Origin: Alphaproteobacteria bacterium
GTDB taxonomy: Bacteria; Pseudomonadota; Alphaproteobacteria; ATCC43930; CGMCC-115725
Assembly: GCA_028871055.1 (NCBI GenBank)
Contig: JAGWON010000019.1
Span: forward strand, 1-62,085
Direction: 5' to 3'
Length of the DNA: 62,085 bases
Position 1 is the stretch's first letter. Each line of letters begins with the position of its first letter. A program made the position numbers and the translations under genes. Below, one piece after another: positions 49,539-58,824 of this stretch. The notes under the pieces were generated by a model. It made no database searches and was not told the origin of the DNA. It was given only the letters and a program-made list of their open reading frames with translations.

Positions 49539-51788
49539 TTGAACGCCGCTCACCCTTTGCGCACGCTCGCGCTGCTTCTCGGTCTGCTGTCGGGATTGGC
49601 AGCCGTCCCTGCCCTTGCGCAAACGACGTCTGCGCCGGCAGGCGGTCAGCCGGCGGTAGCCCAACCCGCGCCAGCGATGCCGCCGGTCCGCGCCGAAGAT
49701 CTGCAGAATCTCGTCGACACCATCCAGGACCCCACAGCGCGGCGAAAGCTGGTCAACGAGTTGCAGGCCTTGATCGCGGCTCAGCGCGGCGTCCAGAAGA
49801 AATCTCCCGCCCAAGCCGCGCATAATTTTCTCGTCATGCTGTCGGACGAGGCGCATGCGATCAGCGGCGAGATCCTCGCCGCGGCCGCGGTGGTGGTCGA
49901 CGCGCCGCGTGTCGTTGCCTGGCTGCGCGATCAGGCCAGCAGCAGCCAGACCAGGCACCGCTGGTTCGAGATCAGCACTCGGCTTGCCATCGTCATCGGC
50001 CTTGCTCTGCTCGCCGATTGGCTCGTCTGGTTTCTGCTGCGTGGTCCGGCCCGAAAATTTGGCGTTCGAACCGGCGAAGCCACGACCTGGCGTCTGGTTT
50101 ACTTGCTCATCAACGCCGTGTTCGAGGCATTGCCGATCGCCGCCTTTGCGGCGGTGGCATTCATCGTCTTGCCGTTGACCGCGCCGCGTTTCGTCACCGA
50201 ACGCGTGGCGACCACAGTGATCTCTGCCTATCTGTGGTCGCGCGTGGTTTCGGCAGTCGCGCGGGTCGTCTTGCTGTCGCCGAATACTTTAGCGCTGCAC
50301 CGGCTCGGCGAGGAGACACGCAATTACCTCTACATCTGGATCCGGCGGTTCGCCAATTTCGGGCTTTATGGCTTCGCCGTCGCCGGATGCGCCTGGTGGC
50401 TCAGCGTGCCGGGTGCGATCTATGCCATCCTGCTGCGCATCGTCGTTCTCGTCCTGGGCATGCTGGCGATCATCTTCGTCCTGCAAAACAAAACAGCCGT
50501 CGCGCTGTGGCTACGCGGGCCACCAAGCAACGCAGCCGGCCGTCGTGGATGGCGGCTACTGCGTCAACGCCTCGCCGCCGTGTGGCATATCCTGGCGGTC
50601 ATCGTCATCGTCGGCACGTTCGGGATCTCGGTGCTGCACATCCAGGGCGGCTTCGTTTTCCTGCTGCGCGCGAGCTTGCTGAGCGCCGTGGTCGTCCTGG
50701 CGGCGGCGTTGGCGGCGCAATTCGTCAACCGCGCCAGCGAGCGCGGATTTGCCATCAGGCCCGAGCTCAAGGCGCGCTTCCCGACGCTCGAGTTGCGCAC
50801 CAATCGCTATATCCCGTTGCTGACGACGCTTGGCTCGCTCGCAATCTATGTCGTCGCGGCGCTGGCGCTGTTGCAAGCCTGGGGCATCGATTCGTTCCTG
50901 TGGATGCAGGCGACCGCCTCTAGTCCCGTCGTCGGCAGCGTGGCGAGCATCATCGTCGTTCTGGCGGCGGCGGTGATCGCATGGGAGGCGTTCGTGCTCG
51001 CGCTCGAGCACCACATGCTGCGGTTCGAAGACGACAGCCGCCGCCGGGCACGAGCGCAGACGATGGTGCCGTTCCTGCACATCATCGCGCTTGCCGTCAT
51101 CGGTATCATCGTCGTCTTCGCGGTGTTGGGTGCGCTCGGCATCAACATCGGCGCGCTGCTCGCCGGCGCCGGCGTCTTCGGCTTGATCGCCGGGCTCGGA
51201 TCGCAATCGATCATCAAGGACTTCATGACGAGCATTGCCGTGCTGATCGACGACACCTTCGCCGTCGGCGACGTGGTCGATTTCGGCGGCGGCCATTCCG
51301 GCGTCGTCGAGGCGATGTCAATTCGCACGATCAAGCTCCGTGCGTTCGACGGCTCGCTGCTGACCGTGCCGTTTAGCGAGGCCAAGGTCATCCAGAACCT
51401 GACGAAGGATTATTCGTATTACGTCGCCAATGTCGGCGTCGCTTATCACGAGGACACCGACCGCGTGGTCAAGGTTCTGGTTCAGATCGTCGAAGAAATG
51501 CGCAAGGAGAAGGATTTCGTGCGCTGGATTCTCGAACCGCTCGACGTCGTCGGCGTCGATCGGTTTGCCGATTCGGCGGTCATCATCGTCGTGCGAATCA
51601 AGACCCTGCCGATCCATCAATGGGCGGTCGGGCGCGAGTTCAACCGCCGTATGAAGCAGGCCTTCGATCGCGAAGGCATCGAGATGCCGTTTCCGACGCG
51701 GACGACCTATTTCGGCGCCGACGATGAGAAGGCGTCGCCGGAGCGGACGACCGCGCGCAGCGGAGCGAAGCCGCGCAAGCCGGGCTGA
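49539..51788 (+). CDS. MscS-family mechanosensitive ion channel (large form)
   Basis: A 749-residue channel. No ATG lies near the signal peptide; TTG at 49539 gives a clean one (PLRTLALLLGLLSGLAAVPALAQ given as LLLGLLSGLAAVPALAQ, cut near residue 27), and a TTG at 49530 is an alternative. A periplasmic helical segment at about 45-120 precedes roughly eight to ten membrane helices. The MscS core at about 515-715 has the pore helix LGINIGALLAGAGVFGLIAG, the cytoplasmic beta domain (DVVDFGGGHSGVVEAMSIRT) and VPFSEAKVIQNLTKDY. It resembles YbiO-type channels that release solutes on osmotic downshift. Confidence 0.9.
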   Translation: MNAAHPLRTLALLLGLLSGLAAVPALAQTTSAPAGGQPAVAQPAPAMPPVRAEDLQNLVDTIQDPTARRKLVNELQALIAAQRGVQKKSPAQAAHNFLVMLSDEAHAISGEILAAAAVVVDAPRVVAWLRDQASSSQTRHRWFEISTRLAIVIGLALLADWLVWFLLRGPARKFGVRTGEATTWRLVYLLINAVFEALPIAAFAAVAFIVLPLTAPRFVTERVATTVISAYLWSRVVSAVARVVLLSPNTLALHRLGEETRNYLYIWIRRFANFGLYGFAVAGCAWWLSVPGAIYAILLRIVVLVLGMLAIIFVLQNKTAVALWLRGPPSNAAGRRGWRLLRQRLAAVWHILAVIVIVGTFGISVLHIQGGFVFLLRASLLSAVVVLAAALAAQFVNRASERGFAIRPELKARFPTLELRTNRYIPLLTTLGSLAIYVVAALALLQAWGIDSFLWMQATASSPVVGSVASIIVVLAAAVIAWEAFVLALEHHMLRFEDDSRRRARAQTMVPFLHIIALAVIGIIVVFAVLGALGINIGALLAGAGVFGLIAGLGSQSIIKDFMTSIAVLIDDTFAVGDVVDFGGGHSGVVEAMSIRTIKLRAFDGSLLTVPFSEAKVIQNLTKDYSYYVANVGVAYHEDTDRVVKVLVQIVEEMRKEKDFVRWILEPLDVVGVDRFADSAVIIVVRIKTLPIHQWAVGREFNRRMKQAFDREGIEMPFPTRTTYFGADDEKASPERTTARSGAKPRKPG

Positions 51789-51795
51789 ACTGCGC

Positions 51796-52383
51796 CTACT
51801 CCTCGTCGACCTCGCCGCGCGCCCACGCCTCGAGCGTGGCGATATCGGGTGCATTCAACGCGCGGCGCGCGATGTCGAGACCGAATCCGGCGCGCGCCAA
51901 CGCTGCCAAATCCTTCTGCCGCATCGCGCCGCGCATGGCGGCCGGCCGGCAGGGGCCGAGCCGGCGGCGGCGGATCAGGGCGCAGGCGGCGGCGAATTCG
52001 CCGGCACCCGCCCCACTTTCGTCCAGCGTCCCCACGGCATCGACGACGAGATCGGCCTGAACACCTTTCTGGCGCAGCTTGCCGCGGATGCCGAAGCGCG
52101 ACGCGCCGCGACGCTGAAGGCTCGCCGCCTTCTGCGTGGCATAGGCGCGATCGTCGATCAGGCCCGAGCGCAAAAACTGCGCGATCAGCTCTTCGATCAA
52201 GTGTGCGCCCGCGGCGGGATCGTCGCCGTGCGCGGCAGCGGCGCGCTCGACCCGGCGCATCAGCACGCGGCGCAAATTGCCGCTCGAGCTCGCGTAGCGG
52301 CTGAGATAATGGAGCGCCACGTTCTCGATCCGCTCCGCCGTCATCCGGCGCGGAAGCGTGCGCGGCTTGCGCGGTTCTGCCAT
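51796..52383 (-). CDS. recX: Regulatory protein RecX
   Basis: A 195-residue modulator of RecA filaments. The RecX three-helix repeats are visible: IENVALHYLSRYASSSGNLRRVLMRRV over residues 19-45, LIDDRAYATQKAASLQRRGASRFGIRGKLRQKGV over residues 96-130, and KDLAALARAGFGLDIARRAL near 157. Length is slightly longer than the 150-170 typical of the family because of an N-terminal basic tail. It converges on the MscS gene, seven bases away. Confidence 0.9.
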   Translation of the reverse strand: MAEPRKPRTLPRRMTAERIENVALHYLSRYASSSGNLRRVLMRRVERAAAAHGDDPAAGAHLIEELIAQFLRSGLIDDRAYATQKAASLQRRGASRFGIRGKLRQKGVQADLVVDAVGTLDESGAGAGEFAAACALIRRRRLGPCRPAAMRGAMRQKDLAALARAGFGLDIARRALNAPDIATLEAWARGEVDEE

Positions 52384-52451
52384 GACCGGTTCTCTTGGCG
52401 CGTTCCACCCCTTCCCTGCTAAGCTTCGGCGCCTTGAAGACCGGATTCAAC

Positions 52452-53255
52452 ATGGACGTCGCCGCGGGTCCTGCCGCGCGGAAAATCGGCGCAGTCAACT
52501 GGCTCGGCCTGTGGACGCTCTACATCCGCGAAGTGCGCCGTTTCCTCAAGGTCTACATGCAGACGGTGGCGGCGCCAGTGGTCACCACGCTGCTGTTCCT
52601 CGCCATCTTCCTGCTCGCGCTTGGCGGCCAGCAACGCATGATCGGCACCGTTTCCTATCCCGAATTCCTCGCGCCCGGCCTGGTGATGATGGCGATGGTG
52701 CAGAACGCGTTCGCCAACACCTCGTCATCGCTGATGATTGCGAAGATCCAAGGCAACATCGTCGACGTCTTGATGCCACCGCTGAGCCCCGGCGAGCTGG
52801 TATGGGGTTTCGCGCTGGGCGGTATGACGCGCGGCCTTGTCGTCGGCCTCGTCGTTGCCGGGGTGATCGCCATCTTCGTGCCGATGCACGTCCATGATTT
52901 CGGCCTGGCCCTGTTCCATGCCATCGCGGCGTCCCTGTGCCTGTCGGTGCTCGGCACCATCGGCGCGATCTGGGCCGACAAGTTCGATCACATCGCCGCC
53001 GTCACGAACTTCGTCGTGACGCCGCTGTCGTTCCTTTCCGGCACCTTCTATTCGATCGACTTCCTGCCAGCGCCGTGGCGCGATATCGCCCTGGCCAACC
53101 CGTTCTTCTACATGATCGACGGATTCCGCTATGGCCTTACCGGCCACGCCGACAGCTCGCTTGCGGTCGGCGTTGCGATCATGATCGCGACCAATGCAGT
53201 GCTGATCGCGCTGTGCCACGCGATGTTCAAGCGCGGCTACAAGCTGAAAGCCTGA
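52452..53255 (+). CDS. ABC-2 type transporter permease
   Basis: A 267-residue membrane protein with six helices. ABC-2 marks are LYIREVRRFLKVYMQTVAAP near residue 20, LVWGFALGGMTRGLVVG near 115 and the C-terminal VVTPLSFLSGTFYSIDFLP and NPFFYMIDGFRYG, which match polysaccharide or drug exporter permeases such as NodJ/YadH. Its ATPase partner is not adjacent. The IS630 element begins six bases after its stop. Confidence 0.88.
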   Translation: MDVAAGPAARKIGAVNWLGLWTLYIREVRRFLKVYMQTVAAPVVTTLLFLAIFLLALGGQQRMIGTVSYPEFLAPGLVMMAMVQNAFANTSSSLMIAKIQGNIVDVLMPPLSPGELVWGFALGGMTRGLVVGLVVAGVIAIFVPMHVHDFGLALFHAIAASLCLSVLGTIGAIWADKFDHIAAVTNFVVTPLSFLSGTFYSIDFLPAPWRDIALANPFFYMIDGFRYGLTGHADSSLAVGVAIMIATNAVLIALCHAMFKRGYKLKA

Positions 53256-53260
53256 GGCTA

Positions 53261-53281
53261 GAGCGGGATGAGGTTTGGCGG
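53261..53281 (+). repeat. Left terminal inverted repeat of the IS630 element
   Basis: Begins GAGCGGGATGAGG. It pairs with the repeat at 54289-54309 with two mismatches (positions 7 and 16) and directly follows the TA target at 53259-53260. Confidence 0.92.
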
Positions 53282-53352
53282 AATCGGCGGGGGATTCCCA
53301 AATCGGGGCAAATCTGATTCAACCTGCTGGCTGGGGTTGGAGGCCAGCATGG

Positions 53353-54296
53353 ATGGCGCGACCTTATTCGAACGATCTTCGTGAGCGGGTTGTTGGGGCG
53401 GTTGAGCGGGGCGGCTTGTCGCGGCGGCGGGCGGCATCGCATTACGGGGTTGGGATCAGCACGGTGATCAAGTGGGTGCGGCGCTGGCATGAGAGGGCAG
53501 CGTCAGCCCCGGCCGGATGGGCGGTCACCGGCCGAAGAAGCTCTCTGGCGCGTGGCGGAGTTGGCTGTTGGTGCGCTGCCGGGGCGGCGACTTCACGCGC
53601 CGCAGTCTGGTTGTCGAGCTGGCCGAGCGCGGCCTCAAAGTCGATTATCGTTTGGTGTGGGAGTTCGTCCACGCCGAGGGGTTGAGTCACAAAAAAAGAC
53701 GCTGATCGCCAGCGAGCAGGATCGTCCCGATGTGGCGCGCCGGCGTGCCCAGTGGCTGCGGTATCGTCCCCGCATCGATCCCGCGCGCCTGGTCTTCATC
53801 GACGAGACCTGGACCAAGACCAACATGGCGCCGCTGCGGGGATGGGCGCCGCGGGGCAAACGGCTCAAAGCCAAGGTGCCGCACCGGCGGTGGAAGACGA
53901 TGACCTTCCTCGCCGCGCTGCCACGATCGCCTCGAGACCCCCTGGCTGATCGACGGGCCGATCAACGGCGAACGCTTCCGGCTCTACGTCGAGAAGGTGC
54001 TGCTGCCGACCTTGCGCCCCGGCGACATCGTCGTCCTGGACAACCTCGGCAGCCACAAGGGCAAGGCCTTGCGGCGCCTGATCCGCTCGATCGGCGCCCG
54101 ACTATTCTTCCTGCCCAAATACTCCCCCGACCTCAACCCGATCGAGCAGCTCTTCGCCAAGCTCAAGCATTGGCTGCGCAAAGCCGCAAAGTGCACCCTC
54201 GCAGCCGTGTGCACCGCCATCGGCCGGACCCTCGATACCATCACCCCAACCGAATGCCGAAACTACTTCCGCAACGCCGGATATGAACCCGCCTAA
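53353..54296 (+). pseudogene. IS630-family transposase, frameshifted
   Basis: The transposase can be followed through changing frames. 53353 onward gives MARPYSNDLRERVV and a helix-turn-helix (RRRAASHYGVGISTVIKW). A shift near 53500 leads to GHRPKKLSGAW and KVDYRLVWEFVHAEGL. A shift near 53695 leads to LVFIDETWTKTNMAPLRGW, which carries the first catalytic aspartate. A last shift near 53925 leads to VVLDNLGSHKGKA and FFLPKYSPDLNPIEQLFAKLK, which carry the second aspartate and the glutamate of the DDE triad. The three frameshifts make it non-functional, although the DDE residues remain. Confidence 0.92.
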
Positions 54297-54309
54297 CCTC
54301 ATACCGCTC
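54289..54309 (-). repeat. Right terminal inverted repeat of the IS630 element
   Basis: Read on the minus strand it begins GAGCGGTATGAGG, matching the left end at 19 of 21 positions, and is followed by the TA target at 54310-54311. Confidence 0.92.
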
Positions 54310-54794
54310 TAGCCAGCCGGCGTGGAATCGACTGCGATGATCGCGCCGAAGATCATGTCGACGGTACGCCCATCCGCGGCGAGCGGCAGCAGCAGCCGGC
54401 CGTAATGCGTGTATTCGGTGTTGGGCCAATGCGCGCGCCGCACTTGGTAGCGCGGCAGCCCGGCTTCGACCACCGCGCGGAATTCGGACGCGATCGCGTC
54501 GTCCTGGTCGATCGCGTCGAGATACCGGCCCGTCGCATCGCGCCCCGCCAGTCGAACGATGGACGTGCCGATCAGGCGGCTGCGGAAACGCAACGGCGAG
54601 CGCTCGACATCCCACAACATGAGATAAGGCAGCAGGTGCGGAATCTCGACCGGATCGATCGAAGCGCGCGACGGCAGCGCGGCGCCCGGGAGCTTGTCGC
54701 GCCAATATCGGCCGACCTGCAGCAGGATCGGATCGGACAGCAGCGCAAGAATCCGGTCGAGCGCGGCGCCCGGGTCGCTGACACGTGTACCCAT
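54309..54794 (-). CDS. PAS domain protein (PAS_5-like)
   Basis: A 161-residue cytoplasmic protein. The order PHLLPYLMLWDVERSPLRFRSRLIGT (residues 52-77), LAGRDATGRYLDAI near 80 and VRRAHWPNTEYTHYGRLLLPLAADG over 115-140 is that of the alphaproteobacterial PAS_5 family of single-domain sensors, which have no output domain of their own. Its TAG stop is formed from the TA target and the outermost base of the IS630 element. The ATG at 54794 is chosen as the first before the domain; no strong binding site is seen. Confidence 0.8.
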   Translation of the reverse strand: MGTRVSDPGAALDRILALLSDPILLQVGRYWRDKLPGAALPSRASIDPVEIPHLLPYLMLWDVERSPLRFRSRLIGTSIVRLAGRDATGRYLDAIDQDDAIASEFRAVVEAGLPRYQVRRAHWPNTEYTHYGRLLLPLAADGRTVDMIFGAIIAVDSTPAG

Positions 54795-54892
54795 TTGTTG
54801 TGGCGAGCCCCGTTCCCCCCGCGTGCTCGATGCAGGATAACAGGCCGCGGCGACAACATCACGTGAACCGAAACCGGCCGATTCTCCCGGCG

Positions 54893-54922
54893 TTGACAGG
54901 GGCTTAGCGGGCGCCCCATACT
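54893..54922 (+). promoter_or_regulatory. Probable promoter of argD-argF
   Basis: A perfect TTGACA (54893-54898) and CATACT (54917-54922) are 18 bases apart. Transcription would begin near 54930 and give a leader of about 160 bases before argD, containing the arginine-rich reading frame described separately. Confidence 0.6.
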
Positions 54923-54956
54923 CCGCGCGCCTCCCCAGAGGACATGGAGCCAAGCG

Positions 54957-55031
54957 ATGAAGCGTGCGGACGGGCGGTTCGCCCGGCACGGCCAGGAGTT
55001 GCGAACGTTCGCGTTGCCGCGACGACGCTAA
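54957..55031 (+). CDS. Putative arginine leader peptide upstream of argD
   Basis: A 24-codon reading frame begins MKRADGRF at an ATG preceded at good distance by GGAG (54945-54948). It contains seven arginine codons and ends ALPRRR-stop, the last codons being CGA CGA CGC TAA. A hairpin CGACGC-TAA-GCGTCG (about 55023-55037) covers these codons and the stop. The frame lies between the argD promoter and argD, an arginine biosynthesis gene, so ribosome stalling at these codons could sense charged tRNA-Arg. The placement and composition are seen; the regulatory role is inferred, and arginine is common by chance in GC-rich DNA. Confidence 0.45.
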   Translation: MKRADGRFARHGQELRTFALPRRR

Positions 55032-55087
55032 GCGTCGCCGTCACGCCGTTTGCAATCCTGCGTCTTCATTGCCGAGGAGAGAGTCCC

Positions 55088-56257
55088 GTGATTCCAGCCG
55101 TCATGCCGACTTACGCGCGGAGCGAACTGACGTTCGAGCGCGGTGAAGGCCCATATCTTTACGCCACCGACGGGCGGCGCTATCTCGACTTCTCGAGTGG
55201 CGTCGCGGTGACGTCGCTCGGCCATGCCCATCCGCGCCTCGTCGCGGCGCTGACCGAGCAGGCAGGCAAACTCTGGCATTGCTCGAACCTGTACCAGATC
55301 GCGGGACAGCAGCGACTGGCTGAGCGGCTGGTGTCGCTCAGCTTCGCCGACACGGCATTTTTCTGCAATTCCGGCGCCGAGGCGATGGAGTGCGCGATCA
55401 AGGTCGCGCGCAAGCATTACGCCGAATCCGGCCACGAGGAGCGCTATCGCCTGATCGCCTGCAACGGCTCGTTCCACGGCCGCACCTTGGCGACCCTGGC
55501 GGCAGCCGGCGCCAAGAAATACCTGAAGGGCTTCGGCCCGCCCACGCCCGGTTTCGACCACGTCGCCTACGGCAACTTGAACGAGATGCGGGCCACGGTG
55601 TCGAAGGAGACCGCCGCCATCATTGTCGAGCCGGTGCAGGGCGAGGGCGGGCTCGCCGTCGCATCGACGGAATACCTGAAGGGCCTGCGCGCGATGTGCG
55701 ACGAGTTCGGCCTACTGCTGATCTTCGACGAGGTTCAGAGCGGCATGGGCCGCACCGGCAAGCTGTTCGCGCACGAATGGGCCGGTGTGACCCCCGACAT
55801 CATGGCGCTCGCCAAAGGCTTGGCCGGCGGATTTCCGATCGGCGCCTGCCTCGCTACCGAGAACGCGGCCAACGCCATGACCGCCGGCACGCACGGCTCG
55901 ACCTTCGGCGGCAACCCGCTTGCCATGGCGGTGGCGAACGAGGTTCTGACGGTGATGACCGAGCCCGGCTTCCTGCCGCAGGTCGAGCGTGTCGCCAAGG
56001 TCTTGCGCGCGAAGATCGATGCTTTGGCCAAGGCCTATCCGAAGGTCTTTGTCGAGGCGCGCGGCAAGGGTCTGCTCGTCGGGCTCAAGTGCGCGGTACC
56101 CAATCTCGAAGTGCTCGAAAAGCTGCGCCGGGCCGGGCTGCTGACCGTCGCGGCCGGCGAGAACGTGGTGCGGCTATTGCCGCCGCTGATCATCGACGAG
56201 CGCCACGTCGAGGAGGCGGTCGGCATCATCGATGCCGTCGCCCGGGCGTGGCCATGA
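55088..56257 (+). CDS. argD: Acetylornithine aminotransferase
   Basis: A 389-residue PLP enzyme of arginine synthesis that may also serve as succinyldiaminopimelate aminotransferase. Marks are [18 protein letters not shown] near residue 32, [18 protein letters not shown] near 97, NGSFHGRT near 130, [15 protein letters not shown] near 210 and the PLP lysine in [15 protein letters not shown] near 240. The GTG at 55088 follows GAGGAGAG and gives the family N-terminus; a longer in-frame start at 54944 is unlikely. The stop overlaps argF (ATGA). Confidence 0.95.
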   Translation: MIPAVMPTYARSELTFERGEGPYLYATDGRRYLDFSSGVAVTSLGHAHPRLVAALTEQAGKLWHCSNLYQIAGQQRLAERLVSLSFADTAFFCNSGAEAMECAIKVARKHYAESGHEERYRLIACNGSFHGRTLATLAAAGAKKYLKGFGPPTPGFDHVAYGNLNEMRATVSKETAAIIVEPVQGEGGLAVASTEYLKGLRAMCDEFGLLLIFDEVQSGMGRTGKLFAHEWAGVTPDIMALAKGLAGGFPIGACLATENAANAMTAGTHGSTFGGNPLAMAVANEVLTVMTEPGFLPQVERVAKVLRAKIDALAKAYPKVFVEARGKGLLVGLKCAVPNLEVLEKLRRAGLLTVAAGENVVRLLPPLIIDERHVEEAVGIIDAVARAWP

Positions 56258-57177
56258 CGGGCCGCAGCCGAGCCAACAAGGCGCCGCGCCATTTCCTCGA
56301 TCTCGACCGGATCGAAGCGGGCGAGCTTCGCAACATCCTCGGCCATGCCGTCGCCTTCAAATCGGGCCGCGACCGCACCAAGCCGCTCGCCGGGAAGATC
56401 CTGGCGATGATCTTCGAGAAACCGTCGACGCGCACGCGGTTGAGCTTCGAAGTGGCGATGAAGCAGCTCGGCGGCGACGTCGTCACGCTGACCGCGGCCG
56501 ACAGCCAGATCTCGCGCGGCGAAACCACGGCCGACACCGCCCGCGTGCTGTCGCGTTACGTCGACGCGATCATGATCCGCACCGACAGTCCGGCAACGCT
56601 CGAAGAGCTGGCGCAGAACGCGGGCGTGCCCGTGATCAACGGCCTGACGGATTCGAGCCACCCCTGTCAGGTGATGGCCGACGTGATGACCCTGGAAGAG
56701 CGCAAGGGACCAGCCAGGGGCAAGATGGTCGCGTGGAGCGGCGACGGCAACAACGTTCTGGTGAGCTGGATCCACGCCGCCGCGCGCTTCGGCTTCGAGT
56801 TGCGCGCTGCCTGCCCGGCCAGGCTCGCACCGCCCGGGAAGGTGCTGGACTGGGCGCGGACACAGGGCGCAAGGATCACCATCACCACCGAGCCAGCGGA
56901 AGCGGTTGCGGGCGCCGATTGTGTCGTCACCGACACTTGGGTTTCGATGGGCACCAAGAACAAGGACGAACGCCGCGCCATGCTCAAACCCTTCCGCGTC
57001 GACGAGGCGTTGATGGCGCACGCCAAGCGCGACGCCATCTTCATGCATTGCTTGCCGGCGAAGCGCGACGAGGAGGTATCCGCAGCGGTTATCGACGGAC
57101 CGCAATCCGCCGTGTGGGACGAGGCCGAAAACCGCATGCACGTGCAGAAGGGCATCCTTGCGTGGTGCCTCGGCTGA
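56254..57177 (+). CDS. argF: Ornithine carbamoyltransferase
   Basis: A 307-residue enzyme that makes citrulline from ornithine and carbamoyl phosphate. The carbamoyl-phosphate site [13 protein letters not shown] is near residue 55, [15 protein letters not shown] near 127, [11 protein letters not shown] near 228 and the ornithine-site FMHCLPAKR near 265. Its start overlaps the argD stop by four bases, so both genes are translated together. Confidence 0.97.
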   Translation: MTGRSRANKAPRHFLDLDRIEAGELRNILGHAVAFKSGRDRTKPLAGKILAMIFEKPSTRTRLSFEVAMKQLGGDVVTLTAADSQISRGETTADTARVLSRYVDAIMIRTDSPATLEELAQNAGVPVINGLTDSSHPCQVMADVMTLEERKGPARGKMVAWSGDGNNVLVSWIHAAARFGFELRAACPARLAPPGKVLDWARTQGARITITTEPAEAVAGADCVVTDTWVSMGTKNKDERRAMLKPFRVDEALMAHAKRDAIFMHCLPAKRDEEVSAAVIDGPQSAVWDEAENRMHVQKGILAWCLG

Positions 57178-57192
57178 ACCCACATAGTGGCG

Positions 57193-58110
57193 ATGTCCGA
57201 TCGTACTTCCGACGACATCGTTCAGCCGTTCCAGGTCGATCCATTCCGGCTGCGCGGCCGCCTCGTTCGCCTCGGCCCCCTGCTCGACCGGATTTTGACG
57301 CGCCACGACTATCCAGCGCCGGTCGCCACCATGCTCGGCGAAGCGATCGCGCTGGCTATCTCGCTTTCGGGCGCGCTCAAATACGACGGCGTCTTCACCT
57401 TCCAGACCAAGGGCGATGGTCCGATCCGGCTGCTCATCGCCGACGTGACGACGGCCGGCGCGGTGCGCGGCTACGCGCAATTCGACGCCGACAAGCTGGC
57501 GGCGCTCGGCCCCGAGACCGCGCTGACCGTGCCGCGGCTGCTCGGTGCCGGATACCTGGCGCTGACCGTCGACCAAGGCGAGCACACCGAGCGTTACCAG
57601 GGCATCGTCGCGCTCGAAGGCGCGAGCCTCGCCGAGTGCGTGCATCACTATTTCCGGCAGAGCGAACAGGTGGAAGCAGGAATCAAGGTGGCGGTGGCGC
57701 AGCGACCCGGCCCAGATGGACGTGCACGCTGGCGCGGCGGCACGCTGATGATCGAGCGTCTGCCGAAAGACGGCGGCGCGGCCGCGCGCGAGGCTGAAGA
57801 CGAGGGGTGGCGCCGGGCCATGGTGTTGATGGCCACCGGCACGTCCGACGAGCTGCTCAACCCCGGTCTTGCGCCCGAAGCGTTGCTGTTTCGGCTGTTC
57901 CACGAAGAGGGCGTGCGGGCCTATCGGCCCCATGCCCTGGCGGCGAAATGCCGCTGCTCGCGCGAACGGGTGGAGCGCATGCTTACCGCGTTGCCGACGC
58001 GCGACCTTGCCGAGCTGGTGATCGACTGCAAGCTCGTCGTCACCTGCGAGTTCTGCAACACGACCTACGGCTTCGATGAGGAGGCCGTCGCCGCCCTGGC
58101 GCCGCGCTAA
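57193..58110 (+). CDS. hslO: Redox-regulated chaperone Hsp33
   Basis: A 305-residue cytoplasmic holdase activated by oxidation. The N-terminal domain shows GEAIALAISLSGALKYDGVFTFQTKGDGP over residues 40-70. The C-terminal zinc motif is complete: AAKCRCSRERVERML near residue 255 (C-x-C) and VTCEFCNTTYGF near 285 (C-x2-C). A GTG two codons upstream is an alternative start. It lies 15 bases after argF, a usual arrangement in alphaproteobacteria. Confidence 0.96.
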   Translation: MSDRTSDDIVQPFQVDPFRLRGRLVRLGPLLDRILTRHDYPAPVATMLGEAIALAISLSGALKYDGVFTFQTKGDGPIRLLIADVTTAGAVRGYAQFDADKLAALGPETALTVPRLLGAGYLALTVDQGEHTERYQGIVALEGASLAECVHHYFRQSEQVEAGIKVAVAQRPGPDGRARWRGGTLMIERLPKDGGAAAREAEDEGWRRAMVLMATGTSDELLNPGLAPEALLFRLFHEEGVRAYRPHALAAKCRCSRERVERMLTALPTRDLAELVIDCKLVVTCEFCNTTYGFDEEAVAALAPR

Positions 58111-58207
58111 GCCGCACCGGCAACCGTCTTGAAAACGTCGTTTTCCGGTGCCAGTCTCGCGGCCATCCGCGGCGGGAATTGGGCGCGAAACAAGTCGGAG
58201 AGACGTC

Positions 58208-58804
58208 ATGACAGGGCGTGGAGTGGTGCGTATCGTGTTTATCGCCGCCTTTGCCGCGGCGCTTACCGCCTGCGCATCGGCACCGCCGCACCCGCAATAT
58301 CCCGACATCCACTTCACCAGCGAGCCGCCGATCGGGCTCGCGGTGAGTTCGGTCAGCTTGCGCGAGGACTACGTACCGTCAACGGCGGCGCCCCATGTCG
58401 AGCATCGGTTCCCGGTGACGCCGATGCACGCGCTCGAGAACTGGGCGCATGACAAGCTGTCGCCGTCGGGCGGACCCGACCGCGCCGTGCTCGACATCAC
58501 CGACGCCAGTGTCGTCGAGGTGGCGCTGCCGCGCACGGCCGGCATCACCGGTTTGTTTACCACCGACCAGTCGGAGCGCTACGATATGACGGTCCAGGCA
58601 ACCCTCAACATCGTCGATCCGACGGGCATCGTGGTGCGCACTGCGACGGTGCGCGCGGCTCGCTCGCAGAGCGTGTCAGAGGACGTCTCGCCCGACCAGC
58701 GGGATCAGACGTGGTACGACATGACCAAGGACATCACGGCGGCGTTCGACCGCCAGATGGAAAGCGAGATCCGCAACCACTTCACTGGCTTCGTCACCAA
58801 CTAG
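58208..58804 (+). CDS. Lipoprotein of unknown function
   Basis: A 198-residue protein from the ATG at 58208, preceded by GGAGAGACG. A signal peptide ends in the lipobox LTAC (cysteine about residue 22). The mature part has FTSEPPIGLAVSSVSLREDY near 36, HALENWAHDKLSPSG near 75 and NIVDPTGIVVRTATVRAARS near 135, a beta-rich layout that recurs in alphaproteobacterial lipoproteins without a known role. It lies between hslO and the convergent folE. Confidence 0.72.
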   Translation: MTGRGVVRIVFIAAFAAALTACASAPPHPQYPDIHFTSEPPIGLAVSSVSLREDYVPSTAAPHVEHRFPVTPMHALENWAHDKLSPSGGPDRAVLDITDASVVEVALPRTAGITGLFTTDQSERYDMTVQATLNIVDPTGIVVRTATVRAARSQSVSEDVSPDQRDQTWYDMTKDITAAFDRQMESEIRNHFTGFVTN

Positions 58805-58824
58805 CCAGCGGCAGCACCGCCGCG

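Larger units (their letters stand above)
53261..54309 (+). mobile_element. IS630-family insertion sequence (inactive)
   Basis: A 1049-bp element bounded by 21-bp inverted repeats that match at 19 positions, flanked on both sides by TA (53259-53260 and 54310-54311), the target duplication of IS630/Tc1-type elements. It contains one transposase gene read in several frames and therefore dead. It lies between the ABC-2 permease gene and the PAS gene and breaks neither. Confidence 0.93.

Noticed and set aside
54944-55087. A longer N-terminus for argD starting at ATG 54944
   Set aside because: It would add 48 residues that do not resemble ArgD, while GTG 55088 has a strong ribosome binding site and gives the family N-terminus.
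56035-58317. A 760-codon open frame on the minus strand opposite argD, argF and hslO
   Set aside because: The plus strand carries three enzymes with complete active sites; the antisense frame has only low-complexity His/Arg/Gly-rich sequence.
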